Source: an uncultured Lachnospiraceae bacterium
GTDB lineage: Bacteria > Bacillota_A > Clostridia > Lachnospirales > Lachnospiraceae
NCBI GenBank assembly: GCA_910585655.1
Contig: CAJUFW010000019.1
Coordinates: 1 to 30,562, forward strand
Direction: 5' to 3'
DNA: 30,562 bases
A program made the position numbers and the translations under genes. The notes beneath the pieces were generated by a model. That model saw nothing but the letters and a program-made list of their open reading frames with translations, ran no database searches and was not told the origin of the DNA. Positions 14,891 to 24,221 of this stretch are shown here, piece after piece; position 1 is the first letter of the stretch, and each line of letters begins with the position of its first letter.

Positions 14891-17035
14891 ATGCAGGAAC
14901 ATGAACTAAACCATAACCTGGTGGAACATATTTTTACATCATTGCATACAAAAAACCAGGAGCAAGCGCTCCAAATGGCTGCGGAAATCCGCAAATTTAT
15001 GGACGAGATGCCAGGCGGTTTTTTGATTTACCATGCGGACGGGAAGGAGGAAATTATTTACGCCAACCTTGCCCTGCTTCGGATTTTTCAGTGCGCTGAC
15101 CTTGCTGAATTCCGCTCTTGGACCGGTAATTCCTTTCAGGGAATCGTACATCCGGATGATTTGAAGGCGGTCGAGATCAGCATTGCCAAGCAGGTAGCCG
15201 AAAGCCAATACGATTTGGATTATGTAGAGTATCGTATTATCCGCCGGGATGGCTCTATCGGCTGGGTGGAGGATCACGGGCATTTTATCCACAGCGACGC
15301 CGGAGATATTTTTTATGTCTTTATCAGCGATGCCACAGAAAAAAGGAACCGTCTGGCGCAAAAAGAAGAGCGGTTCCAGAACCTGATTGAACAATACGAT
15401 CAGGAACGAAGCCTGATTAACCAGGAATATCTGCGCCGCTTAGAGGTAATCGAAGGATTAAGCGTCAATTATGAATCTATTCTCTACGCCGATTTGGATA
15501 CCGACAATATTCTGCCGTATCGTTTGAGCAGCCGTACCAAGCATCAGTTTGGAGAAAAGTTCCAGGAACGTAGTTTTCTTTGGTATACCTCCGACTATGT
15601 AAAAACGTGGGTTCATTCCGAGGATCGGGAGGCTTTGCTTCACGCTACTTCACCGGATTATATCCGTAAAAAACTAAAAAACCGCAAGACCTACTACATC
15701 AATTATCGCATCTTCCATGAAAAGCGTCTGCAATACTTACAGCTTCGAGTTGTCAATGTCGGAAGCAAGGAACATATTTCTCAGGTCGTATTGGGCTACC
15801 GCCGGGTAGACGAGGAAGTCCAGCGTGAGATGGAGCAAAATCAGCTTTTAGAAGAAGCGCTCAGCCATGCCAATCTTGCCATTATGGCAAAAAACACCTT
15901 TCTTTCCAATATGTCCCATGATATGCGGACTCCGCTAAACGCTATCCTGGGCTATACGGCTTTGGCAAAAACCTGTCAGAACGACGAGGACGCGCTCCTC
16001 TCCTATCTTCATAAAATCGAAGTGTCCAGCAGACAGTTATTGGAATTGATTGAAAAGGTATTGGAAATCTCCTGGAGCGAAGCCAACGATACCAAAATAG
16101 AAGAAACCGAATACAATCTGTGCGATATTATGCAGGAACTCTACGATACTATGTTGGCAAGGGCTACGGACAAAGACGTGCAGCTTTCTATGAACACAGC
16201 CAACTTGCAGCATTGCAGCGTTTATTGTGATGCGGAAAAACTCAAACAGGCACTTTCCTATATCCTGCAAAACGCCATTACCTATACCCACGAAGGCGGG
16301 CATGTAGCGATGTCGGTTACAGAGCCTGACAGTCTTCCGAACGACTCCGCAGTCTATACTTTTACGATCAAAGATACCGGGATTGGGATGAGCCAGGAGT
16401 TTTTAGACCATGTTTTTGAACCGTTCGAGCGAGAGAAAAATACGACACTAAGCGGGATTCATGGTACTGGCTTAGGGCTGACCATCGCTAAAAATATCAT
16501 CGATCGAATGGGCGGGACGATTAAGGCGAGCAGCGCCGAAGGGGTAGGCAGTACCTTTACGGTAACGCTTCGTTTTCGCGTGCAAAATCACCCTCATTCG
16601 TTTTCCGGATACTCCGAAGATGTTATTTTTTGGCTGATGAATAAGAAAATTCTTTTAGTTGAAGACAATGAAATCAACTCGGAAATTGAAACGGAAATAT
16701 TACGAGGATTGGGCTTCTCTGTAGAGCATGCGGTAAACGGCAGCATTGCCGTTGATAAAATTCGCCGTTCCTCACCGGGAGAATACGCTTTGATTTTAAT
16801 GGATATCCAAATGCCGGTTATGGACGGCAGAGAAGCTACAAGAGCGATCCGCGCCCTTGGCGACCCGGCGCTCTCCCGTCTTCCGATTATCGCGCTGTCC
16901 GCTGATGCCTACGAAAGCGATATCCACAAATCCCTGGAAAGCGGAATGGACGCCCACCTGACAAAGCCGGTAGACGTCCCTCTCTTATTGGAAACGATTG
17001 TAAAAACGATACACAAATATCATATGCTACCCTAA
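14891..17035 (+). CDS. Cytosolic hybrid histidine kinase with PAS and receiver domains
   Basis: A 714-residue kinase with no membrane segment. Residues about 38-150 are a PAS domain (FLIYHADGKEEIIYANLALL, then HPDDL and RRDGSIGWVEDHGHF). A second PAS-like domain spans about 190-320, followed by a coiled coil. The HisKA box NMSHDMRTPLNAILGY places the phospho-acceptor at H343. The ATPase domain has QNAITYTHEGG (N box), DTGIGMS and GTGLGLTIAKNI (G boxes). The C-terminal receiver has the acidic pair at E591-D592, phospho-acceptor D638 (LILMDIQMPVMDG) and the KP pair in HLTKPVD. There is no HPt or output domain, so a separate phosphotransfer partner or c-di-GMP-type output protein must lie elsewhere. 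GTGGGGAG precedes ATG 14891. Its stop overlaps the convergent antiporter gene by nine bases. Confidence 0.93.
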   Translation: MQEHELNHNLVEHIFTSLHTKNQEQALQMAAEIRKFMDEMPGGFLIYHADGKEEIIYANLALLRIFQCADLAEFRSWTGNSFQGIVHPDDLKAVEISIAKQVAESQYDLDYVEYRIIRRDGSIGWVEDHGHFIHSDAGDIFYVFISDATEKRNRLAQKEERFQNLIEQYDQERSLINQEYLRRLEVIEGLSVNYESILYADLDTDNILPYRLSSRTKHQFGEKFQERSFLWYTSDYVKTWVHSEDREALLHATSPDYIRKKLKNRKTYYINYRIFHEKRLQYLQLRVVNVGSKEHISQVVLGYRRVDEEVQREMEQNQLLEEALSHANLAIMAKNTFLSNMSHDMRTPLNAILGYTALAKTCQNDEDALLSYLHKIEVSSRQLLELIEKVLEISWSEANDTKIEETEYNLCDIMQELYDTMLARATDKDVQLSMNTANLQHCSVYCDAEKLKQALSYILQNAITYTHEGGHVAMSVTEPDSLPNDSAVYTFTIKDTGIGMSQEFLDHVFEPFEREKNTTLSGIHGTGLGLTIAKNIIDRMGGTIKASSAEGVGSTFTVTLRFRVQNHPHSFSGYSEDVIFWLMNKKILLVEDNEINSEIETEILRGLGFSVEHAVNGSIAVDKIRRSSPGEYALILMDIQMPVMDGREATRAIRALGDPALSRLPIIALSADAYESDIHKSLESGMDAHLTKPVDVPLLLETIVKTIHKYHMLP

Positions 17036-19150
17036 CAGCAAATAGGCAATCGTCAGACACAGCCCCAGGGCAAACATCATCAGCCCAAAGGAAATACTTC
17101 TGGAAATAATCCGGTCGAGCTGCTTGACGTCGCGTTCCCGCTCTGCCAGCCAGTATACAAAGTCGATCCGTTTTGGATGCTTGCGGAAAATACTGCGGTT
17201 AAGAGCATTTTCAATGGCGTCCGCCATGCTGCCAAGAATATACGTTGTCTTGGTTCCCACTACCGGTTTTAACGGATGGATTGGATGGAACACAAAGCGC
17301 TGCAACAGCCACAACGTTCCGTCCATCAGACGTTCCAGGATACGGCAAACAAGGGAACAGACAAACGGTAGAAAGTGCAGCAGCAACGGACGATAAATGA
17401 CATTCTCCAAATCCAGCCAGGATGGCCAACGGTCTACATAAACCCGGACGCCATCCTTTCTTTTTTCCATCAGCAGCAGCCGGACTACTACCAGGTAAAG
17501 AACGATCCCGATTCCAATAGAGATTGCTCCGCCCTTTAAATTCGTCAGGGAAAAATAAGAGACGGCGTGTTCTGTCGCTCCCCCGTGCAAAAATCCTACC
17601 GAACGGTCAGCCAGGGAATCCATGATCACATTTGGCAGTAATCCCATAATCGGAAGCAGGGCTGCCGGAACGACAATCGCGATCGTGCTTTGCAGATCCA
17701 TATATCGACCTGTCGTTTTAAAAGCGGTTTTCTCTGACGATTCCTGCTTTTCTACAAACAGCGCAATATAGAGCTTTAGCATATACGCGACCGTCATTCC
17801 TCCGGTCAGAAGGAAGATCCACTCAATTCCCTTCATAAAGGAAACCGAAGTCAGAGAACATGCCAGCTCGGAAAGACCATGCCCGCCTTCTGCCAAAAGC
17901 TCCGTATACTCGACAATGCTCTCATGCAGCAGAGTTTTACTGATATAGCCATTCCAAAGCGGAATTCCACCGATACCGAGCGCCCCCATCAAAAAGGCAA
18001 ACTGCAACAGCGGTTTGTTGCGGCCAAAACCTCGAATCGCGTTGAGATCCAGCTTGTGCAGATTCATCACCACTACTCCGGCTACCAAAAACAGCACCAG
18101 CTTAATCAGAGAATGGTTGACCATATGCAGCACCGTTCCCCGCAGCGCCAGCGCGCCTTCATGACCCAACAGACCGGACATCCCGACTCCTACTAAAATA
18201 AAACCGATCTGAGACATCGAAGAGCAAGCCAGCGTCCGCTTTAAATCAAGGGAAAACAACGCTAAGAGCGCTCCGCCAAACATCGTGATTACGCCAAGCA
18301 GCAAAATCACATAGCCCCATGCCGGGTCATGAGAAAATACTACACAACTTAGCACCAGGATCCCATAGACGCCCGATTTGGTCAGGATACCCGACAGCAG
18401 CGCACTTGCCGGAGCCGGAGCCACCGGATGCGCCTTCGGGAGCCAGATATGCAGCGGAAACATACCTGCCTTGGCGCCAAAGCCAAACAGCATACATGCA
18501 CCCGCAGTATACAAGATCGGTCTGTTTTCGGCAGAAATCGCCTGCTCTTCACCAGACAGCAGCGTATACAGCTCTGCCATATTCAAAGTTCCTGTCAGAT
18601 GTTCCAAAAGGAAAATGCCCATTAACATCACCAGCCCGCCGATCACGGCTACCGCCAGGTACGTATCTGCAGCACGAAGCGCACCTTTGTTTTCCTCCTG
18701 TGCTACCCAGACATAAGAGGTAAAGGACATGATTTCAAAAAAGATAAAAGTCGTATATAAATCAGAGGACAAAAACACCCCTACCGTTGCTCCAAGCGTC
18801 AGCAACGTAAACAGGTAATAACGGTTCCGGTTTCGGTAATGCGCCATATATTCTCTGGTAAAAATCGTGGTCATCATCCACATAAAAGAAGCCACTAACA
18901 CATACAGCGAACGGAAACCGTCCAGTTCTAAATACAGGCCGCGCACACAGAATTCCGGCAGTACAAACGTTAGGCTTTCGTCTTTTGGCAGACAGACAAA
19001 AAGGACAAACGCCAGGAGGCATTCCGCGATCACTACCGCATCCGCCAGATAATCCCGAAGCATCTTGTTTTTCCGTCCCGCCAGATAAACGGCAAAGGCT
19101 CCGACAATCGGCAGGAATACCAGAACAGGCAGCCATATCGATCCATTCAT
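17027..19150 (-). CDS. NuoL/MrpA-like antiporter subunit with long C-terminal extension (fourth of four)
   Basis: A 707-residue polytopic protein of the proton-conducting NuoL/M/N family. The transfer residues are present: TM5 Glu (FIFFEIMSFTSYV), TM7 Lys (GFGAKAGMFPLHIWLPKAHP), TM8 Lys (ILTKSGVYGI), central His (LHMVNHSLIK) and TM12 Lys (GYISKTLLHE). About 200 residues after the core have an amphipathic part (DRWPSWLDLENVIYRPLL) and a last membrane helix, reminiscent of the lateral arm of NuoL. The MrpA-type DUF4040 region is not fused here; it is a separate gene at 25199-25534. ATG 19150 is chosen because AAAGGAG lies 10 bases ahead; the GTG at 19159 touches the ribosome site. It is the last gene of the operon and ends inside the kinase stop codon region. 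No terminator precedes the overlap. Confidence 0.88.
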   Translation of the reverse strand: MNGSIWLPVLVFLPIVGAFAVYLAGRKNKMLRDYLADAVVIAECLLAFVLFVCLPKDESLTFVLPEFCVRGLYLELDGFRSLYVLVASFMWMMTTIFTREYMAHYRNRNRYYLFTLLTLGATVGVFLSSDLYTTFIFFEIMSFTSYVWVAQEENKGALRAADTYLAVAVIGGLVMLMGIFLLEHLTGTLNMAELYTLLSGEEQAISAENRPILYTAGACMLFGFGAKAGMFPLHIWLPKAHPVAPAPASALLSGILTKSGVYGILVLSCVVFSHDPAWGYVILLLGVITMFGGALLALFSLDLKRTLACSSMSQIGFILVGVGMSGLLGHEGALALRGTVLHMVNHSLIKLVLFLVAGVVVMNLHKLDLNAIRGFGRNKPLLQFAFLMGALGIGGIPLWNGYISKTLLHESIVEYTELLAEGGHGLSELACSLTSVSFMKGIEWIFLLTGGMTVAYMLKLYIALFVEKQESSEKTAFKTTGRYMDLQSTIAIVVPAALLPIMGLLPNVIMDSLADRSVGFLHGGATEHAVSYFSLTNLKGGAISIGIGIVLYLVVVRLLLMEKRKDGVRVYVDRWPSWLDLENVIYRPLLLHFLPFVCSLVCRILERLMDGTLWLLQRFVFHPIHPLKPVVGTKTTYILGSMADAIENALNRSIFRKHPKRIDFVYWLAERERDVKQLDRIISRSISFGLMMFALGLCLTIAYLLLG

Positions 19151-19171
19151 CCCACACACTCTCCTTTCTGC

Positions 19172-20695
19172 TTATAAGCCTTGTGTAATCCGGCAGAATA
19201 AGTCATAAAACTCCTTCTGCCCAAGCCCAAATGCCACGACTGCCACCGCAAACAGGACGAGCGGCAGGATCATATACCAATTCGGATCCGACACAATCGT
19301 TTTGCCGGCGCTTTTTTCCTCTTTCCCGTCTGCCGTCACAAAACTTGGGAAATATGCCCGAATCAAAATGGTAAACAGATAAATTGCCGTCAGCAGCGCC
19401 GATAACAAAAGCGCTCCTACTCCCAGATAAGCCAAGACTCTTCCGGTCTGGCTGCTGGCATAGGAAATTCCGCCAGCCACTCCGGCAGCCGCCAGCCACC
19501 ATTTGCTGGCAAATCCTGCCAGCGGCGGCACGCCTACCAGCGAAAGCGACGCTACTAAAAAGACGGCAAACACCTTTTTCATCTGCTTTCCATAGCCGTT
19601 TATCTCATAGATATATTCGCTCTTAGTTTGGTGCATGATCGCGCCTGCACAGAAAAACAAAGCAATCTTCATGACACCATGAAAGATCATATGCAGCAGC
19701 CCGGCTGCCAGCCCGGCAGGCGTCATCAGCGTTACCCCAAAGAGAATATAGGACAGGTTACTGACCGTCGAATAAGCCAGACGCCGCTTGATATGCTGTT
19801 CCCGCACTGCCATTGCCGAGCCGTATACAATCGTCGCAATCGCAAAGCCCAACGGGATATACTGCGCCCACGTACCGATCAAAAAACGCGAGCCAAAGGA
19901 ATAAAAGGTCACGCGCATAATGGCAAATACGCCTGATTTAACGACTGCTACCGCGTGCAGCAGAGCCGTCACCGGAGTAGGCGCTACAGAAGCGCTTGGC
20001 AGCCAGCCATGGAACGGAAATACGGCTGCTTTTACGCCAAACCCAAAAAACATCATGACATATGCCATCAAAAGAATCGGCGTCTGCTCTGCGCTGATTC
20101 CCTTTGGCAGTAAAATCCCACCCTCTGCAAACTGGTTGCTTCCTGCATAGTAATTTAACAGAATAAAGCCCATAAAAGCAAAGGCGGCGCCGCCGATGGA
20201 ATACTTTAAATATTTGATTCCGGCGCGAATGGATTTGTGATCCATAGAGTGCATGACAAGCGGCAAAGTAATTAAGGTCAACAGCTCATAAAACAGATAC
20301 ATCGTCATCAGGTTTGCCGAACAGGCAATCCCCATTGTCACACCAAACGTCATCGTATAAAAAGCAAAAAACGAATTTTCCCGGCCTTCGTGCCGCATAT
20401 ATTCAAAGGCAAAGAGCGTGGCAAACGGCCACAGACCTGCCACCAGCCCGGCAAACACTCTGGAAAGCCCGTCCATCCGAAACGATACCGTCAGACTCTT
20501 TGTTAAATAAAATACCGTAAAAACGGCTTCCGCCGGCATCCGGAAGATCAGGTAATAGGTCAGCAGCGTATTGAGTATCACTACTGCCATTACATACAGT
20601 TCCCTTTGCTGCTTTTTCTGAAAATGGAACAGCGGAAGCACCGCACCAAACAGAATCGGCAGCAGAACAGGAAACACCAAAAAAATCGCATTCAT
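19172..20695 (-). CDS. NuoL/M/N-like antiporter subunit (third of four)
   Basis: A 507-residue membrane protein of about 14 helices from the proton-conducting transporter family. Charged residues typical of active channels remain: MYLFYELLTLITLP (TM5 Glu), GFGVKAAVFPFHGWLPSA (TM7 Lys), VVKSGVFAIMR (TM8 Lys), LHMIFHGVMK and GFASKWWLA (TM12 Lys). Its TM7-8 stretch (SVAPTPVTALLHAVAVVKSG) differs from the APAPASALLSG form in the second and fourth subunits and is nearer classical MrpA/NuoL. So it is not a simple copy of its neighbours. It starts 34 bases after the preceding gene with AAAGGAG, and the next gene follows after about 20 bases. Confidence 0.9.
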   Translation of the reverse strand: MNAIFLVFPVLLPILFGAVLPLFHFQKKQQRELYVMAVVILNTLLTYYLIFRMPAEAVFTVFYLTKSLTVSFRMDGLSRVFAGLVAGLWPFATLFAFEYMRHEGRENSFFAFYTMTFGVTMGIACSANLMTMYLFYELLTLITLPLVMHSMDHKSIRAGIKYLKYSIGGAAFAFMGFILLNYYAGSNQFAEGGILLPKGISAEQTPILLMAYVMMFFGFGVKAAVFPFHGWLPSASVAPTPVTALLHAVAVVKSGVFAIMRVTFYSFGSRFLIGTWAQYIPLGFAIATIVYGSAMAVREQHIKRRLAYSTVSNLSYILFGVTLMTPAGLAAGLLHMIFHGVMKIALFFCAGAIMHQTKSEYIYEINGYGKQMKKVFAVFLVASLSLVGVPPLAGFASKWWLAAAGVAGGISYASSQTGRVLAYLGVGALLLSALLTAIYLFTILIRAYFPSFVTADGKEEKSAGKTIVSDPNWYMILPLVLFAVAVVAFGLGQKEFYDLFCRITQGL

Positions 20696-20729
20696 ACGGT
20701 TACTCCTTTCCCTCTAAGATACTTCGCTG

Positions 20730-22331
20730 TTATATCAGCTCCATTAAAATCAACTGTTCCAGAAAACCAAGCAGCGGCTGTACATAGATTCCAAGCAAAA
20801 CCGCCCCCGTCGTCAGCACCAGCATCGGCGCCAGCATCCGCCAGCCTGCTTCTCTCTTTTTTACGGACGCATAATCAAATTCTGCGCCCGGCAGAAAACC
20901 GCGCATGGAAATCGTTACCAAATACCCGGCAGTCAGTAAAGCAGAAAGCAAAAGCACGATCGGTCCTCCATAGGAAAAAATCGCCGGAAACAAGGAAAAT
21001 TTACCTGTATAGTTCAACGCCCCTTTTGCCAGAAACCATTTGCTGATAAACGCCGAAGTCGGCGGAATCCCAACCAGCGTAATCCCTACCAAAGTAAAGC
21101 ACCAGAGTGTTACCGGCATTTCCTTTCCGATTCCCGTTAACTCTTCTACTTTTGTTTTTCCGGTATGGTGAATGATCGAACCGGCAGAAAAGAACAACGT
21201 ATTTTTTACCATGGAATGGAATATCACATGCAGCAACGCGCCCAAAACCCCCCACCAGTTCAGTGTCGCCAGACCAAACATAATATACGAAACCTGGCTG
21301 ACCGTCGAAAAAGCAAGACGTTTTTTTAAGTTCTGTTCCTTGTATGCCAACATAGACCCCAGAAAAACCGTTATCATCGCCAGCGCCAGCCAGGCAAACT
21401 GTACCCAGCTTCCAAATATCATCCTTATTCCAACGATATTATAAATCAGACGGATCACGGCAAGAACGCCCGTTTTAGTGATGACGCCCGACAATACGGC
21501 GCTCGCCGGGGCAGGCGCTACCGGATGCGCGGTCGGCAGCCAGGACTGCATCGGAAACATACCGGCCTTTGTGCCAAAGCCGACGATCATCAGAAAACTA
21601 CCGATAAGGATTGCAGCCCCCTGCCTTCCTACCGCCAGTGAGGTATCCTCTCCTACCGGACAGCTTATGGCATAATACCTTCCCTTATTGATAAAGTCCA
21701 GGCTAAGCTCTCCGCCGTAATAGACTAACATCATTCCGCCAAGTGCTAAAAATGCACCTGCTACGGAATAAAAAAGGTATTTTAAGCCTGCTTTTTTTGC
21801 TTCCGGCGTCTGATTATGCAGCACCAGTGGCAGAGAAAGCAGAGTCATCCCTTCATAAAACAGGTAGAGCGTCAGCATATTGGCAGAAAGCGCAATTCCT
21901 ATCAGAGAAGAAAGCGTCATCAGGAAAAACCCATAAAACAGCGCCGTCTGCTTTTCATGCTCCATATATTCTAACGAATACAGCCCCGCGCACAGCCACA
22001 TTCCGGAAAACAACAGCAAAAACAACCTCGACAACCCGTCTGCCTTTAAGGTAAAAGAAAGCCCGTTCACTTCGTTTTTTAATAATTTGCTGTCGTCTGA
22101 AACCTGCAGCAGCAAAAACGAAGGCGATGTCCCTAGCTCAAACTGCTGGGACAGCTTGAACACAAAGCCTGCTGCCAAAACGGTTTCCAACACTAAGACT
22201 GCGCACAGCCACACATTGCCGACCCGCTTCTGTTTTAGAAACGGCAGGAATAAAAATGCGACTCCCCCTGCTAATGGCAGGAGAATGAGGGCAGACATCC
22301 ATACGTTCCATATTGTATTCATCTTTATCAC
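20730..22331 (-). CDS. NuoL/M/N-like antiporter subunit (second of four)
   Basis: A 533-residue polytopic protein of the same family. It keeps LYLFYEGMTLLSLP (TM5 Glu), GFGTKAGMFPMQSWLPTAHP (TM7 Lys), VITKTGVLAVIRL (TM8 Lys), LLHVIFHSMVKNTLFF (His and Lys) and AFISKWFLAKG (TM12 Lys). The HPVAPAPASAVLSGVITKTG segment is nearly the same as in the 707-residue subunit, so these two look like the closest pair in the operon. Start choice is open: GTG 22331 is four bases after AAAGGAG, and ATG 22322 (three codons later) is thirteen bases after it. It follows mrpD by 24 bases. Confidence 0.9.
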   Translation of the reverse strand: MIKMNTIWNVWMSALILLPLAGGVAFLFLPFLKQKRVGNVWLCAVLVLETVLAAGFVFKLSQQFELGTSPSFLLLQVSDDSKLLKNEVNGLSFTLKADGLSRLFLLLFSGMWLCAGLYSLEYMEHEKQTALFYGFFLMTLSSLIGIALSANMLTLYLFYEGMTLLSLPLVLHNQTPEAKKAGLKYLFYSVAGAFLALGGMMLVYYGGELSLDFINKGRYYAISCPVGEDTSLAVGRQGAAILIGSFLMIVGFGTKAGMFPMQSWLPTAHPVAPAPASAVLSGVITKTGVLAVIRLIYNIVGIRMIFGSWVQFAWLALAMITVFLGSMLAYKEQNLKKRLAFSTVSQVSYIMFGLATLNWWGVLGALLHVIFHSMVKNTLFFSAGSIIHHTGKTKVEELTGIGKEMPVTLWCFTLVGITLVGIPPTSAFISKWFLAKGALNYTGKFSLFPAIFSYGGPIVLLLSALLTAGYLVTISMRGFLPGAEFDYASVKKREAGWRMLAPMLVLTTGAVLLGIYVQPLLGFLEQLILMELI

Positions 22332-22355
22332 TATGCTCCTTTCAAGCTCTCTCTG

Positions 22356-23846
22356 TTAGGAAAACATATGAAGCCCACGTTCGATCATCTCCATCATCGG
22401 ACCGGAACATGTCCCAATCGCTATGTTGATCAATGCCATTACCGCTACGGCAGCGGCAAAGGACGGACCTGTTTTAGATTCCGCAGGCTTGACTGCCTCT
22501 CCGGTCGGCGTATAGATCCGGATCACCGTCCGCAGGAAATACATGGCGTTTAGTACCGTACTAAGCGCCAATACCAGTAACGTCGCCAGCATTTTATGAG
22601 GCGAATACATCGAAGCGGTAGCAAAATTATATTTGCTGATAAAACCGGCAAAAAGCGGAATCCCGACCATAGAAAGCGAGCCTACCGCAAACCCAAGCCC
22701 GGCAATTTTATTGCGGAACCCGACCCCCTTCATATCCAGAAGCGACTTTTTCCCGCCATTGGCGTCCGTCAGACCGGACTGAGCGATAAAAAGCAGCGAC
22801 TTTCCAGAAGCCTGGGAATAGATATGAAACAGTGCCGCCGCCATCCCATATACCGTTCCTAAGCCGATTCCCATATAGATATAGCCGATCTGCGCTACAG
22901 AAGAATACGCTACCATCCGTCGGATATCCCGTTCCTTTAGAGCGTTTAAGGAACCGATGATCATACCTGCCAATCCAAACACAAACAGCACGTTCGTAAT
23001 ACGGTTAGAAACGATTACATCAAATCCAATGACCCGGTAAATGATCTTGATCAAAAGAAAGATATATCCCTTAGAAACCAGACTTGACATAATCGCACTC
23101 GAAGCCGGAGTAGAAAAGCCATACGTATCCGGCAGCCAGGAATGAAACGGGAACAAAGCGCTTTTGATAGCCAATCCCACCGATACAAGAGCAATGATAA
23201 TGGTCAGCGGCTCCGCATATTCTCCGGTCGCCGCCAGCTCTGTGATCGATTCTTTGATGTTGGACATCAGCAGATGCCCGGTAATATCATAGATCATACA
23301 AAGCCCAATCAAAAACAGACCGGAACCAAGCAGGCTCATAATCATATATTTTACTCCGCCTACCAGGCTTCGTCCTGTCTGTCTGATTACAATCAGCCCG
23401 CAGGCGGAAATCGTATTGATTTCTACAAACACATAGGCGGTAAAAAGGTCGTTCGTATAGATCAGCGCCAGCAAGGAGCTAAGCAGCAGGCACACCATCG
23501 TATAAAAGAGGTTTTCCTTCGACTCCTCCAAATCCTCTTCGATATGCTTTAAACCGCCTAAAATAGACAGCAGCATAATCACGCAGAAAAATACAGCAGT
23601 AAATGCCTCCAAAATACCTACCCGGATTTCATTGCCCCAAGGAGCCGGAAAATGCCCCATCATATAAACGTAGCTTTCCCCTGTCCGCAGGACAAACAGC
23701 AATACGAGTAAAGAAGCAACCAGTTCTGCCGTCACCAGTCCCAGACAGACGACTCTGGCGAATTTCCGCTTGAGAATAGAACAGAGAACACCGGAAAACA
23801 AAGCAAGAACAATTCCAAAAAAAGGAAGATTTTGCACGAATTCCAT
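22356..23846 (-). CDS. mrpD: MrpD/MbhH-type antiporter subunit (first of four)
   Basis: A 496-residue subunit of the Mrp cation/proton antiporter. Residues that MrpD needs are in place: E142 in TM5 (YVFVEINTISACGL), K228 in TM7 (GLAIKSALFPFHSWLPDTY), K259 in TM8 (SLVSKGYIF), H341 (LFHIYSQASGKSLLF) and K405 in TM12 (GFISKYNFA). The HSWLPDTYGFSTPASS stretch is the Mbh/MrpD form. Its start shares one base with the mrpC stop (TAATG), so it is translationally coupled. Position in the operon equals MbhH, the last ion-module gene before the hydrogenase genes in Mbh; here a second antiporter subunit follows instead. Confidence 0.92.
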   Translation of the reverse strand: MEFVQNLPFFGIVLALFSGVLCSILKRKFARVVCLGLVTAELVASLLVLLFVLRTGESYVYMMGHFPAPWGNEIRVGILEAFTAVFFCVIMLLSILGGLKHIEEDLEESKENLFYTMVCLLLSSLLALIYTNDLFTAYVFVEINTISACGLIVIRQTGRSLVGGVKYMIMSLLGSGLFLIGLCMIYDITGHLLMSNIKESITELAATGEYAEPLTIIIALVSVGLAIKSALFPFHSWLPDTYGFSTPASSAIMSSLVSKGYIFLLIKIIYRVIGFDVIVSNRITNVLFVFGLAGMIIGSLNALKERDIRRMVAYSSVAQIGYIYMGIGLGTVYGMAAALFHIYSQASGKSLLFIAQSGLTDANGGKKSLLDMKGVGFRNKIAGLGFAVGSLSMVGIPLFAGFISKYNFATASMYSPHKMLATLLVLALSTVLNAMYFLRTVIRIYTPTGEAVKPAESKTGPSFAAAVAVMALINIAIGTCSGPMMEMIERGLHMFS

Positions 23847-24220
23847 TACTTCTCCTCCTTCCGTGACAGCAAGGTAATTTCGTCAATGTCTAACGTATGA
23901 TAACGACGGTAAAGACGAATCGTCAAAGCAAGCATCAAGGCGCTGACGCTGACCGAGACTACGATTCCCGTCAGAACCAGACCAGCCGGAACCGGATTGA
24001 TGTACGCCTCTACTTCCTGAATTCCATCGACTACGATTGGCGCCTGTCTCCCCTTGATATAGCCCTTTGCTGCCAAAAACAAATAAATGGCGCTATCCAT
24101 GATATCAAAGCCAATGATCTTTTTGATCATATTTCGGTTTAACATCAGGTTTGTAAAGCCGATTCCAAAGAGGATGATGGCAACGGTTGCCTCCACATTG
24201 TTCCATAACGCGGTAAACAT
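23846..24220 (-). CDS. mrpC: Mrp subunit C (NuoK/MbhG-like)
   Basis: A 124-residue three-helix protein homologous to NuoK. The signature INPVPAGLVLTGIVVSVSVSA (a variant of the NDPLPQALVLTAIVI motif) lies in the last helix, and FGIGFTNLMLNRNMIKKIIG matches the first loop. I start it at ATG 24220: AAGGGAGGA sits eight bases upstream, it begins one base after the previous stop, and the longer frame to 24274 has no ribosome site. Next to mrpB and mrpD as in nearly all Mrp operons. It ends TAA within TAATG of mrpD. Confidence 0.92.
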   Translation of the reverse strand: MFTALWNNVEATVAIILFGIGFTNLMLNRNMIKKIIGFDIMDSAIYLFLAAKGYIKGRQAPIVVDGIQEVEAYINPVPAGLVLTGIVVSVSVSALMLALTIRLYRRYHTLDIDEITLLSRKEEK

Positions 24221-24221
24221 C

